Positions 1 through 6,028 of a stretch of DNA of 6,694 nt are shown one piece after another (the first letter of the stretch is position 1; each line of letters starts with the position of its first letter). The stretch spans positions 1-6,694 of the forward strand of contig DOHE01000154.1 of NCBI GenBank assembly GCA_003535395.1, in the 5' to 3' direction. The notes below the pieces were generated by a model that saw only the letters and a list, made by a program, of their open reading frames with translations, was not told the origin of the DNA and did no database searches. This stretch comes from Clostridiales bacterium. Its GTDB lineage: Bacteria > Bacillota > Clostridia > UBA8921. A program made the position numbers and the translations under genes.

Positions 1-1
1 T

Positions 2-871
2 GCCCTGCTGGATGCCATGGGGTCCATTGGGATCAATGCTTTTGATTCTGCCCAGGTTTACGGCGACGGGGAGCGGGTGCTGGGCGCATGGATGCAGGAG
101 CGGGGAAACCGGGACCAGGTGGTGATCCTCACCAAGGGAGCTCATCACAATGCCTGGAGAAAAAGGGTCACCCCCCATGACATCCAGACGGATGTGGCGG
201 ATTCCCTGGCAAAGCTTATGTCCTCCCGCATCGATATCTACATCCTGCACCGGGACGATCCGGACGTACCCGTGGGTCCCATCGTGGAAACGCTGAGCCG
301 GCTGCATGATGCGGGGAAAATCGGCGCTTTCGGGGGATCCAACTGGACCCATGCCCGCATCCAGGAAGCCAATGACTATGCCCGGCGATTCGGGCTGGTC
401 CCCTTCACCACCTCCAGCCCCAACTACGGGCTGGCAGAACAGGTGGAAAACCCCTGGGGCCCCGGCTGTGTGACCCTGGCCGGACCGGAGGAGGCAGAAG
501 CCCGTGCCTGGTATCAAGAAAATCAGATGGCTGTTTTTTCCTATTCCAGTCTGGGTCGGGGATTTTTCTCCGGCCGGGTGAAAAGCACAGAGCCGGAAAA
601 AGCAAAAGAGATCCTGGATGCAGCTGCGTTCAGGGGCTACAGCCATCCTGTGAATTTTAAGCGGCTGGAACGGACAGAGATTCTGGCAGCAGAAAAAGGA
701 TATTCAGTTCCCCAGATCGCTCTGTCCTGGCTGCTGCACCAGCCCCTCAATGTATTTCCTCTGATCGGGGCCAATACTGCAGAAGAGATGCAGGAAAACA
801 TCGATGCCATGCAGATCCGCCTGACTCCGGAGGAACTCCGCTGGCTGGACCTGCAGTCTGAGACCCGGTAA
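2..871 (+). CDS. Aldo/keto reductase, 5' end missing
   Basis: This is an NAD(P)H-dependent oxidoreductase of the aldo/keto reductase superfamily, a cytoplasmic (beta/alpha)8 barrel that reduces carbonyls or oxidises sugar-type alcohols. The reading frame is open from base 2, so the visible ATG at 17 is internal and the true start lies outside the window. Roughly 30-40 N-terminal residues appear to be missing compared with the usual length of about 320. The catalytic tetrad is intact: Asp in AFDSAQVYG (codon 44-46), Tyr (59-61), Lys in ILTKG (134-136) and His in YILHRDD (248-250). Further family signatures are GGSNW, the SSPNYGLAEQ segment, and the C-terminal cofactor-binding stretch PLIGANTAEEMQENIDAM. 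It converges on the AraC-family gene, with about 20 bases between the stop codons. The substrate cannot be read from the sequence; the neighbourhood suggests a sugar or sugar derivative (inference). Confidence 0.93.
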   Translation, partial: ALLDAMGSIGINAFDSAQVYGDGERVLGAWMQERGNRDQVVILTKGAHHNAWRKRVTPHDIQTDVADSLAKLMSSRIDIYILHRDDPDVPVGPIVETLSRLHDAGKIGAFGGSNWTHARIQEANDYARRFGLVPFTTSSPNYGLAEQVENPWGPGCVTLAGPEEAEARAWYQENQMAVFSYSSLGRGFFSGRVKSTEPEKAKEILDAAAFRGYSHPVNFKRLERTEILAAEKGYSVPQIALSWLLHQPLNVFPLIGANTAEEMQENIDAMQIRLTPEELRWLDLQSETR

Positions 872-892
872 AGTCCGGGATCGATGCACACC

Positions 893-1816
893 TTAACCGA
901 TCCAGTATCTCCGATAATGCTCCGGCGTCGTTCCCGTCATCTTCCGAAAACAGCGAATGAAGTTGGAGGGGTCCCGAAAGCCCACCTGGTAGGCAGTTTC
1001 GTTTACGCTGAGCGAAGTTCCCTTAAGCAAGGCCTTGGAGGCGTTGATGCGGTGAAGCAGAAGGAACTCATAGGGCGTTACGGAGGCATAGGCCTTGAAC
1101 TGGCGGATGAAGTGGAAACGGCTCATGGGGACCAGGGAAGCCAGCCGGTCCACCGTCAGGTCTTCCCGATAATGGGTTTTGATGAACAGGGAAATGCGCT
1201 CCATGTCGCAGCTGTTTCTTCCCTTTTCAGCTTCACCACAGGGCGGGGACCGGCGTTCCAGCATCCGGGTGAGTATCCGGGTGATCAGGGCACTGGTGCG
1301 AAAATCGGCCAGTACCCCCTGTTGTTTGACTTCCTCTGCCAGACTGGCGAACGGGGCTTCTTCTGATAAATCCGGAATCTCCGGTTTCCCGGGATCTCCC
1401 GACTTTGTCGGATCCTCCATCTGCACCAGGGAGCACCCGCCGCCATTGATGGCCCGGTCATAGACCTCCGCTGCACTTCCGCTGAAATGGAAGTAGTCGA
1501 AATGCCAGAAGCCGTCCGGATCCAACTCGGCGGTCGCATAATACTGGGGTTCCCGGCAGTCGATGAGCACGGCCTGGCCGGCCTGCACCAGCAGATCCCG
1601 GCCGCGGAAGACCATGCGGCCCGCCCCGCTGCGGGTATGGATGAACAGATGGGACGAAAGTCCGGTCCGCCGGGTAAAATAGCGGCTTCGGGCAGCAAAA
1701 TGACCGCATCCGGACAGCAAAAATGGGAGGCTGCTGTTGGCAGCGGCGGGGGTGTGGGAGGTGGACCAGGACAGGCGGGGATCCTTGTCCATTTCATATT
1801 CCAGTTTCATCTCCAT
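893..1816 (-). CDS. AraC-family transcriptional regulator
   Basis: This is a cytoplasmic one-component regulator of 307 residues. Residues about 40-112 look like the cupin-type AraC ligand-binding domain (HLFIHTRSGAGRMVF, then QAGQAVLIDCREPQYY and FWHFDYFHFSG). A polar, Pro-rich connector covers about 134-156. The C-terminal 100 residues hold two helix-turn-helix motifs, near 219-241 (DLTVDRLASLVPMSRFHFIRQF) and 268-290, ending in the family signature VGFRDPSNFIRCFRKMTGTTPEHYR. I chose the ATG at 1816 because AAGGAG (1826-1831) sits 9 bases upstream. The longer frame from 1858 would put that site inside the gene, and the ATG at 1825 abuts it with no spacer. The gene is divergent from the URO-D-like gene, and a 21-bp-spaced direct repeat and two mirror promoters lie between them, so control of that neighbour and of itself is likely (inference). 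Domain layout resembles regulators of sugar use; the effector is unknown. Confidence 0.93.
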   Translation of the reverse strand: MEMKLEYEMDKDPRLSWSTSHTPAAANSSLPFLLSGCGHFAARSRYFTRRTGLSSHLFIHTRSGAGRMVFRGRDLLVQAGQAVLIDCREPQYYATAELDPDGFWHFDYFHFSGSAAEVYDRAINGGGCSLVQMEDPTKSGDPGKPEIPDLSEEAPFASLAEEVKQQGVLADFRTSALITRILTRMLERRSPPCGEAEKGRNSCDMERISLFIKTHYREDLTVDRLASLVPMSRFHFIRQFKAYASVTPYEFLLLHRINASKALLKGTSLSVNETAYQVGFRDPSNFIRCFRKMTGTTPEHYRRYWIG

Positions 1817-1825
1817 GAAACCCAT

Positions 1826-1831
1826 CTCCTT
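1826..1831 (-). promoter_or_regulatory. Ribosome binding site of the AraC-family gene
   Basis: On the minus strand this reads AAGGAG, 9 bases before the ATG at 1816. It decides the start codon: the upstream in-frame ATGs at 1858 and 1825 have no usable site. Confidence 0.75.
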
Positions 1832-1865
1832 GCGCAATATTATCCTGTTTATGCGCACGATTTTC
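1831..1865 (+). repeat. 21-bp-spaced direct repeat, candidate AraC-type operator
   Basis: Two copies of TGCGCA-NN-ATT-N-TC start at 1831 and 1852, exactly 21 bp apart, about two helical turns. Eleven of 14 positions match. Tandem half-sites spaced 21 bp, next to the -35 of the activated promoter, are the established arrangement for E. coli AraC. Here the second copy ends 2 bases before the rightward -35-like ATGATT (1868-1873). The repeat lies in the transcribed leader of the AraC-family gene if the leftward promoter at 1903-1931 is used. Binding by the adjacent regulator is inference. Confidence 0.5.
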
Positions 1866-1881
1866 GGATGATTCCCGAAAA
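1861..1881. repeat. Inverted repeat TTTTCGG-N7-CCGAAAA
   Basis: A perfect 7-bp inverted repeat with a 7-base loop (1861-1867 and 1875-1881). It overlaps the end of the second TGCGCA repeat and the rightward -35-like element. In RNA it would form a stem-loop in the leader of the AraC-family transcript; as DNA it could be an operator. No T tract follows it, so it is not a terminator. Confidence 0.4.
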
Positions 1882-1896
1882 ATGCCGTTATACAAT
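1868..1896 (+). promoter_or_regulatory. Candidate promoter of the URO-D-like gene
   Basis: ATGATT (1868-1873), a 17-base spacer and TACAAT (1891-1896). The -10 matches the sigma-A consensus at five of six positions and the -35 at three of six, which is typical of activator-dependent promoters. The predicted start near 1903 gives a leader of roughly 48 bases. It overlaps the leftward promoter face to face. Confidence 0.45.
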
Positions 1897-1908
1897 AGAG
1901 ATATTGTA
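1891..1908. repeat. Palindrome TACAATA-GAGA-TATTGTA spanning both -10 elements
   Basis: A perfect 7-bp inverted repeat with a 4-base centre. Each arm supplies a TACAAT -10 element for one strand. It could also be a protein binding site in its own right. Confidence 0.55.
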
Positions 1909-1931
1909 ATGGGCAGCAGGCAATAAATCAA
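1903..1931 (-). promoter_or_regulatory. Candidate promoter of the AraC-family gene
   Basis: On the minus strand: TTGATT (1931-1926), a 17-base spacer, then TACAAT (1908-1903). This is four of six and five of six matches to the sigma-A consensus at ideal spacing. Transcription would begin near 1896 and give a leader of about 80 bases carrying the TGCGCA direct repeat. Confidence 0.6.
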
Positions 1932-1950
1932 TATCATGGGGGTCGTGGCG

Positions 1951-3066
1951 ATGACGAACAGGGAACGGGCAATGGCAATCCTGCATTATCAGAATGTGGA
2001 CCGCATTCCGGTGGTGCATTTCGGCTACTGGGGAGAAACCCTGCAAAAATGGGTCAAACAAGGCCATCTGAAGCCGGAGGAGGTCAAGGGCTGCGGAGAC
2101 GGCAATGCGGTGGATGAGGCGCTCAACAGGCGCATCGGATTCGATTTCAACTGGCAGAACATGCGGGGCGGAAACAACGGGCTGCTTCCCGGATTCGCCC
2201 CAAAAGTGCTGGAGGTCCTGCCGGACGGATTCCGGAAGGTGATGAACGGCAATGGGGCGATTTCCATGGTGCGGGACGGCGCAGGTTCCATCCCGGCGGA
2301 AGTGGATCATCTGCTCAAAGGCCGCCAGGAATGGGATGAACTGTTCAAGGAGCGGCTCCAGTTCAAGCCAGAGCGTGTCAATGCCGCTGTTTTCGAAGCC
2401 TACCGGGATCCCGCTGGCAGGGAAAACCCCATCGGGCTGCACTGCGGCAGTCTGTTCGGAAACATCCGGAATTATATGGGCGTCACCGGCCTTAGCTATC
2501 TGTATGCCGACGATGAGGATACCTACACGGAAATCATCGATACGGTGGGTGAACTCAATTATCAGATCGTCAAGGCGATCCTGGCCACGGGAGCGAAGCT
2601 GGATTTTGGCCATTTCTGGGAGGATATCTGCTTCAAAAACGGCCCTTTGGTCAGTCCTTCCGTGTTCGCGGAGAAGGTGGGCCCTCACTACAAGCGCATC
2701 ACGAGCCTGCTGCTGGAGCACGGCCTCGACATCGTCTCGCTGGACTGCGACGGCCTGATCGATGCCCTGGTCCCCATCTGGCTGGAAAACGGCGTCAACA
2801 CCATGTTCCCCATCGAGGTGGGCACCTGGCACGCCAGCATCGCCAACTGGCGCAAAATTTACGGCAGGCAGGTGCTGGGTGTGGGCGGCATGGATAAAAA
2901 AGTTTTTGCCTATGACTACGCTGCCGTCGATGCGGAAATCGAGCGGCTGCGGCCCCTGGTGGATCTGGGCGGATTTATCCCCTGCATGGACCACCGCATC
3001 CCACCGGACGCGAAGTTTGAAAATGTGCAGTACTACTGCGAATGCTTCCGCAAAACATTTGGATAA
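1951..3066 (+). CDS. Uroporphyrinogen decarboxylase (URO-D) superfamily protein, methyltransferase-like
   Basis: A 371-residue cytoplasmic (beta/alpha)8-barrel protein of the URO-D superfamily, which holds heme-pathway decarboxylases and corrinoid/cobalamin methyltransferases such as MtaA, MtbA and CmuA. Family features are the N-terminus TNRERAMAILHYQNVDRIPV, FWEDICFKNGPLVSP (222-236), GLDIVSLDCDGLIDALVPIW (259-278), the GGMDKKVF segment, and the C-terminus DHRIPPDAKFENVQYY. Where MtaA-type enzymes have a zinc-binding His-X-Cys-Gly, this one appears to have Asp265-Cys266-Asp267-Gly268, with Cys345 further on, so the canonical zinc site is altered. It is unlikely to be HemE, as no heme gene is nearby. 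I chose ATG 1951 because GGGGG (1938-1942) lies 8 bases upstream and the protein then starts like its relatives; ATG 1936 has a poorer site. It is divergent from the AraC-family gene and followed by a strong terminator. Substrate unknown. Confidence 0.87.
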   Translation: MTNRERAMAILHYQNVDRIPVVHFGYWGETLQKWVKQGHLKPEEVKGCGDGNAVDEALNRRIGFDFNWQNMRGGNNGLLPGFAPKVLEVLPDGFRKVMNGNGAISMVRDGAGSIPAEVDHLLKGRQEWDELFKERLQFKPERVNAAVFEAYRDPAGRENPIGLHCGSLFGNIRNYMGVTGLSYLYADDEDTYTEIIDTVGELNYQIVKAILATGAKLDFGHFWEDICFKNGPLVSPSVFAEKVGPHYKRITSLLLEHGLDIVSLDCDGLIDALVPIWLENGVNTMFPIEVGTWHASIANWRKIYGRQVLGVGGMDKKVFAYDYAAVDAEIERLRPLVDLGGFIPCMDHRIPPDAKFENVQYYCECFRKTFG

Positions 3067-3114
3067 TACTACAGCCAATCAATAAGACCTAATCCTGCCC
3101 GATAAGGAAAAATG

Positions 3115-3159
3115 GAAAATCCCTGGCATCCGCCGCGCCAGGGATTTTCAATTTTTCTT
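3115..3159 (+). terminator. Strong intrinsic terminator after the URO-D-like gene
   Basis: A perfect 13-bp stem (3115-3127 with 3137-3149; core ATCCCTGGC/GCCAGGGAT) closes a 9-base loop and is followed by AATTTTTCTT. A-rich sequence precedes the stem, so it could also stop transcription on the minus strand. It separates the URO-D-like gene from the next gene. Confidence 0.93.
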
Positions 3160-3180
3160 GGGAGAGAGGGGGTGAAAGTG

Positions 3181-3199
3181 TCCAGGTTTATGAACTGGA
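3181..3199. repeat. Short imperfect inverted repeat TCCAG...CTGGA
   Basis: TCCAG(G)TT-TATG-AACTGGA: seven pairs with one bulged G and a 4-base loop. It ends where a -35 would lie relative to the TATAAT at 3217, so an operator role is possible but unproven. Confidence 0.3.
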
Positions 3200-3222
3200 T
3201 GTCTTGAAAAACGATTTATAAT
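3194..3222 (+). promoter_or_regulatory. Candidate promoter of the 843-residue protein gene
   Basis: A perfect -10 TATAAT stands at 3217-3222 in a very AT-rich stretch. The region 16-18 bases upstream (around ACTGGA/CTGGAT) is a poor -35, while TTGAAA at 3204-3209 is too close. Transcription would start near 3229, about 33 bases before the ribosome binding site. A weak -35 hints at activator dependence (inference). Confidence 0.4.
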
Positions 3223-3261
3223 TTCTAATTTTTTATTAAAATAGAGAATGAGCGGTATTGC

Positions 3262-3268
3262 AAGGAGG
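3262..3268 (+). promoter_or_regulatory. Ribosome binding site selecting a TTG start
   Basis: AAGGAGG, a perfect anti-16S match, lies 9 bases before an in-frame TTG at 3278. The ATG at 3248 lies upstream of this site and has only a weak AGAG before it, so the TTG is the better start. Confidence 0.75.
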
Positions 3269-3277
3269 CGGATTTAT

Positions 3278-5809
3278 TTGGTATTGAATGAAAATGTTAA
3301 CAGGCATTGCCCAATACAAGCGGGCAGGAAAACAACGATGGAGCAGCTGGAGCACTGGATCCACCTCGTAGAATTGCCGGACCGGCAAACCATTTCAGTT
3401 ACCTCCGGAACGGTCATTGAAAAAGTCAGTGTGGTCCGGATCGCAGCAGGCAGCAGCCTTGACCTCCCATTTCGGATGAAGGAAGCAAAAAACTGCCTGC
3501 TTCGGATCTGCGAAGTTATCCCGGATCACAGAAAAGGCATGGATTATTCATATACGGTATATATCAACCAGGAGCGGGTTCATGTGCGGGACGTGCATGA
3601 CAGCGGCGGCGGGCCGTATTTGAGCGCCTTCGTATGCCTTGACGGATATCCGCCGTCGAACGTGTATACACTTAAAATCGAAGTATTCGAAGGAGAAATA
3701 TACCTGTCCGATCTGGTTCTCCTATACGATTTCAGGAAGCACGCGGATGATTGCCGGCTGTGGGAGAGACAAATGGATTTTGGCCTGCTGATTCCCATGA
3801 ACAGACCGGAGATCAAAACCGAGACGATGAAGACCTTTGAAGCTGCAGGCAGGATCGACTGTTTCGCCCCGCGGGTAATGTTTGAAAATCCTTTCATGTA
3901 TAATAAATCCTGCAAAGAGGAAGCTCTTTCAGAGGAGTCGGCCATGGAGCTGTTCCAATCTGCATATGACTTTTTTGCAGATGCCCGTTTCCCGCTGGAA
4001 ATGCGTTTCCGCGTGGACTGGTCAGGCACGCCGACCCGGCGAAAAGATCCGGATGGCATACCTTTCAGTGATGTCAAGTACCAGATGATCACATACAGTG
4101 AAACAGACCCTGTGGATGATCCGGAAGTCAAAGCGTTATTTGAAAACTGTGAGGACGAACGTGTTCGCGAAATGTACTTGGCTTTGTCTGAAGAGCAGAA
4201 AAACTGCCTGGGGAATGCGGTCAGCCGGTGGGGTGGGCTTCCCTGGCTGTGCATGAACCAGGAAGCGTATAAAAGGTTGGTCAAAAATGAGTATTTACGG
4301 GTGATGAAGTATTACTCCCGATTCCGGGACAGGAAAAGAGCCCGCAACGAAGGAAGCCTGTTGAAACCGGATTTTGGCACCGGGCATGAAATGATCTATA
4401 TCACAAATGATGCCAGACAAAGAAAAAATCTTTTGTCTGATTTCAATCCGGCGGCCATCAAAGCCTCCGGATACCAGCTGGTCCTTGGAAAGAGACTGAC
4501 AGAAGAGAACCGGCAGTGGCTGTATGCCACTATGTGTGATTTCATCGATTTCCTGGGGCGCTGTGCCTATGAATCGCTGGAACGAGAGCGCATCATTATC
4601 CATGATCAGGGAGTGTCCTGGCCGGAAGCGATGATGCGGCACCGGATTCGGACAGAAGCCTATGCCTATCCGCTGTATCCCATCCAATGCGAGACTTATC
4701 CCCTCATTGAAACCGGCATTACACCTTTCACCCTTCCGGGCGGGCAATGGTATAACTGTGATGTATACCGGTGGCTCAAAAAACAGCGGGAGTTTGGCGT
4801 CATCGCCAATCCGAATCTGGAGTGTTCGGGGATCGGGGTGGAACGACCCGGGGCTTTCCTGAATCCTCCGGCTGGATATATATCCGATTATCGGGCTCAG
4901 ATGCGGATGGGATATGCCATGGGGTGTGAATATATCATCCATTACAACTGGCACAGAACAGAAAAGTTTGATTTCAACCAGGCGGTTTCCGGACTTGCCG
5001 GCTGCTTTGAAAAATATACATCTGCGGTGCTGGAGGAGTTCAGCGGGGAGGCGGAATTCACGGTAGATGAAGAATACAGCTTCATCAACTTCATCATCCT
5101 GGACGCATCTGATCGGGAAACAGCAGCGCGAGGCTTGAACATTGAGATCTTGGAAGGGAGCAGAACCTGCGGATTCAGGCATGTCCCGGCGAGGGTCACG
5201 GACGGGCAGGGTTCCAGGGGAAGTGAACCCGGGCACATTGAAGATCCCGGAGAATGCATCTATTTTAATGATTTTATTCAGCTGTATCCCGGGCATACCT
5301 ATGTGCTGCGAATCACTTCGCCGGAGGGGAAAACGGCCGCCTTCCGCCTTGTCCGAATCGGCGCCGATCTTTCTGAGGAGAGACGAAGAAGTCAGTTTAT
5401 TGGCAACGCAAGGATGGCAGAAGCGCTGATCCGGCGGGTCAGGGAGGAAACCTTGTGTTCGGATGTTTTCGCGCTGCAAGAGTTGACAGGAGCAGAGCAG
5501 CTGGCACGTGAAGGCAGATTCACGGAAGCATATAAAACTGCGACAAAGGCGGATGCCCTGCGGTTCCCGGTGCGCTATGCCGTCAGTTGCCGGAAGGACA
5601 CACCATACCGGGTTGAACCGTTTGGATTTACTGTCAGCTGCAGCCGGGAGGCATTGGCTGAATTCTCAGTTGTTGCGTATGTTCCGGGACAATATGTGAA
5701 AATAAGGAAAGAAGGAAGCACACCAGGCATTGAATTTGCCACAGAATTCAAGGAAATGGAGATCATGATAGAGAACGAAGTCCTCCTTTCTATTGCTTCG
5801 CTTTCATAA
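3278..5809 (+). CDS. Large uncharacterised protein, glycoside-hydrolase-like TIM barrel (putative)
   Basis: An 843-residue protein that I do not recognise as a named family. It has no signal peptide or membrane segment, so it is probably cytoplasmic. Residues 1-165 look beta-rich and carbohydrate-binding-like (YSYTVYINQERVHVRDV, VYTLKIEVFEGEIYLSDLVL). Residues about 166-570 alternate hydrophobic strands and helices like a glycosidase TIM barrel: FGLLIPMN (168), DCFAPRVMFENP (194), MRFRVDWSG (242), WLCMNQEAY (323), EMIYITND (371), IIIHDQGVSWPEA (439), CETYPLIETGITPF (471), NPNLECSG (511) and, resembling a final barrel strand, GCEYIIHYNWHR (549). Acidic residues at strand ends (Asp247, Asp443, Glu450, Glu472, Glu478, Glu515) are candidates for catalysis, but I cannot choose a pair. 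The rest is a beta domain, a helical stretch (about 710-762) and a final beta segment. Start TTG 3278 rests on AAGGAGG nine bases upstream; an ATG at 3248 would add ten residues. It precedes a sugar-importer binding protein, which fits glycoside processing (inference). Confidence 0.8.
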   Translation: MVLNENVNRHCPIQAGRKTTMEQLEHWIHLVELPDRQTISVTSGTVIEKVSVVRIAAGSSLDLPFRMKEAKNCLLRICEVIPDHRKGMDYSYTVYINQERVHVRDVHDSGGGPYLSAFVCLDGYPPSNVYTLKIEVFEGEIYLSDLVLLYDFRKHADDCRLWERQMDFGLLIPMNRPEIKTETMKTFEAAGRIDCFAPRVMFENPFMYNKSCKEEALSEESAMELFQSAYDFFADARFPLEMRFRVDWSGTPTRRKDPDGIPFSDVKYQMITYSETDPVDDPEVKALFENCEDERVREMYLALSEEQKNCLGNAVSRWGGLPWLCMNQEAYKRLVKNEYLRVMKYYSRFRDRKRARNEGSLLKPDFGTGHEMIYITNDARQRKNLLSDFNPAAIKASGYQLVLGKRLTEENRQWLYATMCDFIDFLGRCAYESLERERIIIHDQGVSWPEAMMRHRIRTEAYAYPLYPIQCETYPLIETGITPFTLPGGQWYNCDVYRWLKKQREFGVIANPNLECSGIGVERPGAFLNPPAGYISDYRAQMRMGYAMGCEYIIHYNWHRTEKFDFNQAVSGLAGCFEKYTSAVLEEFSGEAEFTVDEEYSFINFIILDASDRETAARGLNIEILEGSRTCGFRHVPARVTDGQGSRGSEPGHIEDPGECIYFNDFIQLYPGHTYVLRITSPEGKTAAFRLVRIGADLSEERRRSQFIGNARMAEALIRRVREETLCSDVFALQELTGAEQLAREGRFTEAYKTATKADALRFPVRYAVSCRKDTPYRVEPFGFTVSCSREALAEFSVVAYVPGQYVKIRKEGSTPGIEFATEFKEMEIMIENEVLLSIASLS

Positions 5810-5949
5810 TGTCTAAAAAAAATATTTAAATGTCCATATATAAATTATTGTAGCGGCAAACGACCAATGATACTTTTTTTATAAAGGCTATATGTGTGCG
5901 ACGTTTCAGATGTTTAAACAACTTTAAAGATTTTTCTTTTACCAGGTTA

Positions 5950-5976
5950 TCATGTCTAATATTGTTATTTACATGA
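5950..5976. repeat. Inverted repeat TCATGT-N15-ACATGA over the -35 region
   Basis: Six-base inverted arms at 5950-5955 and 5971-5976 lie 21 bp apart start to start, about two helical turns. The right arm overlaps the -35 TTTACA. This is a possible operator; short arms make chance occurrence quite likely. Confidence 0.3.
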
Positions 5977-5996
5977 CCAAACCATGGCCATATAAT
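5968..5996 (+). promoter_or_regulatory. Near-consensus sigma-A promoter of the solute-binding protein gene
   Basis: TTTACA (5968-5973), a 17-base spacer, TATAAT (5991-5996): five of six and six of six consensus positions at ideal spacing. Transcription would start near 6003, leaving a leader of about 26 bases that contains the ribosome binding site AAAAGGAGG (6012-6020). Confidence 0.8.
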
Positions 5997-6028
5997 TCGG
6001 TTATACACTTTAAAAGGAGGTTTTTATC

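Larger units (their letters stand above)
5810..6028. other. AT-rich intergenic region
   Basis: The 219 bases between two GC-rich genes are strikingly AT-rich. There is no convincing coding sequence and no strong GC hairpin terminator. A 10-bp palindrome TGTTTAAACA (5911-5920) sits beside CTTTAAAG (5922-5929). Together they could form an AT-only hairpin followed by ATTTTTCTTTT, at best a weak terminator. The right end carries the promoter and ribosome binding site of the solute-binding protein gene. Confidence 0.6.

Noticed and set aside
864..903. Weak hairpins between the converging aldo/keto reductase and AraC-family genes (CCCGG/CCGGG, 5 bp; GGATCG/CGATCC, 6 bp with a 14-base loop)
   Set aside because: The stems are short and no T tract follows on either strand, so I would not call a bidirectional terminator.
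884..1366. Plus-strand open frame opposite the AraC-family gene
   Set aside because: It is antisense to the highly characteristic AraC helix-turn-helix region and has no family features of its own.
1888..3078. A 396-codon open frame on the minus strand covering the whole URO-D-like gene
   Set aside because: The plus-strand protein is clearly a conserved family member. The antisense frame is a by-product of GC-rich third positions, shows no recognisable domain and has no ribosome binding site I could find.
4295..5479. A 394-codon open frame antisense to the 843-residue gene
   Set aside because: It has no recognisable motif. The sense frame has a perfect ribosome binding site and a coherent alternation of strands and helices throughout.
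5826..6008. A 60-codon minus-strand frame in the AT-rich spacer
   Set aside because: Its composition follows the AT-rich noncoding DNA, it overlaps the near-consensus promoter of the solute-binding gene, and it lacks a convincing ribosome binding site.
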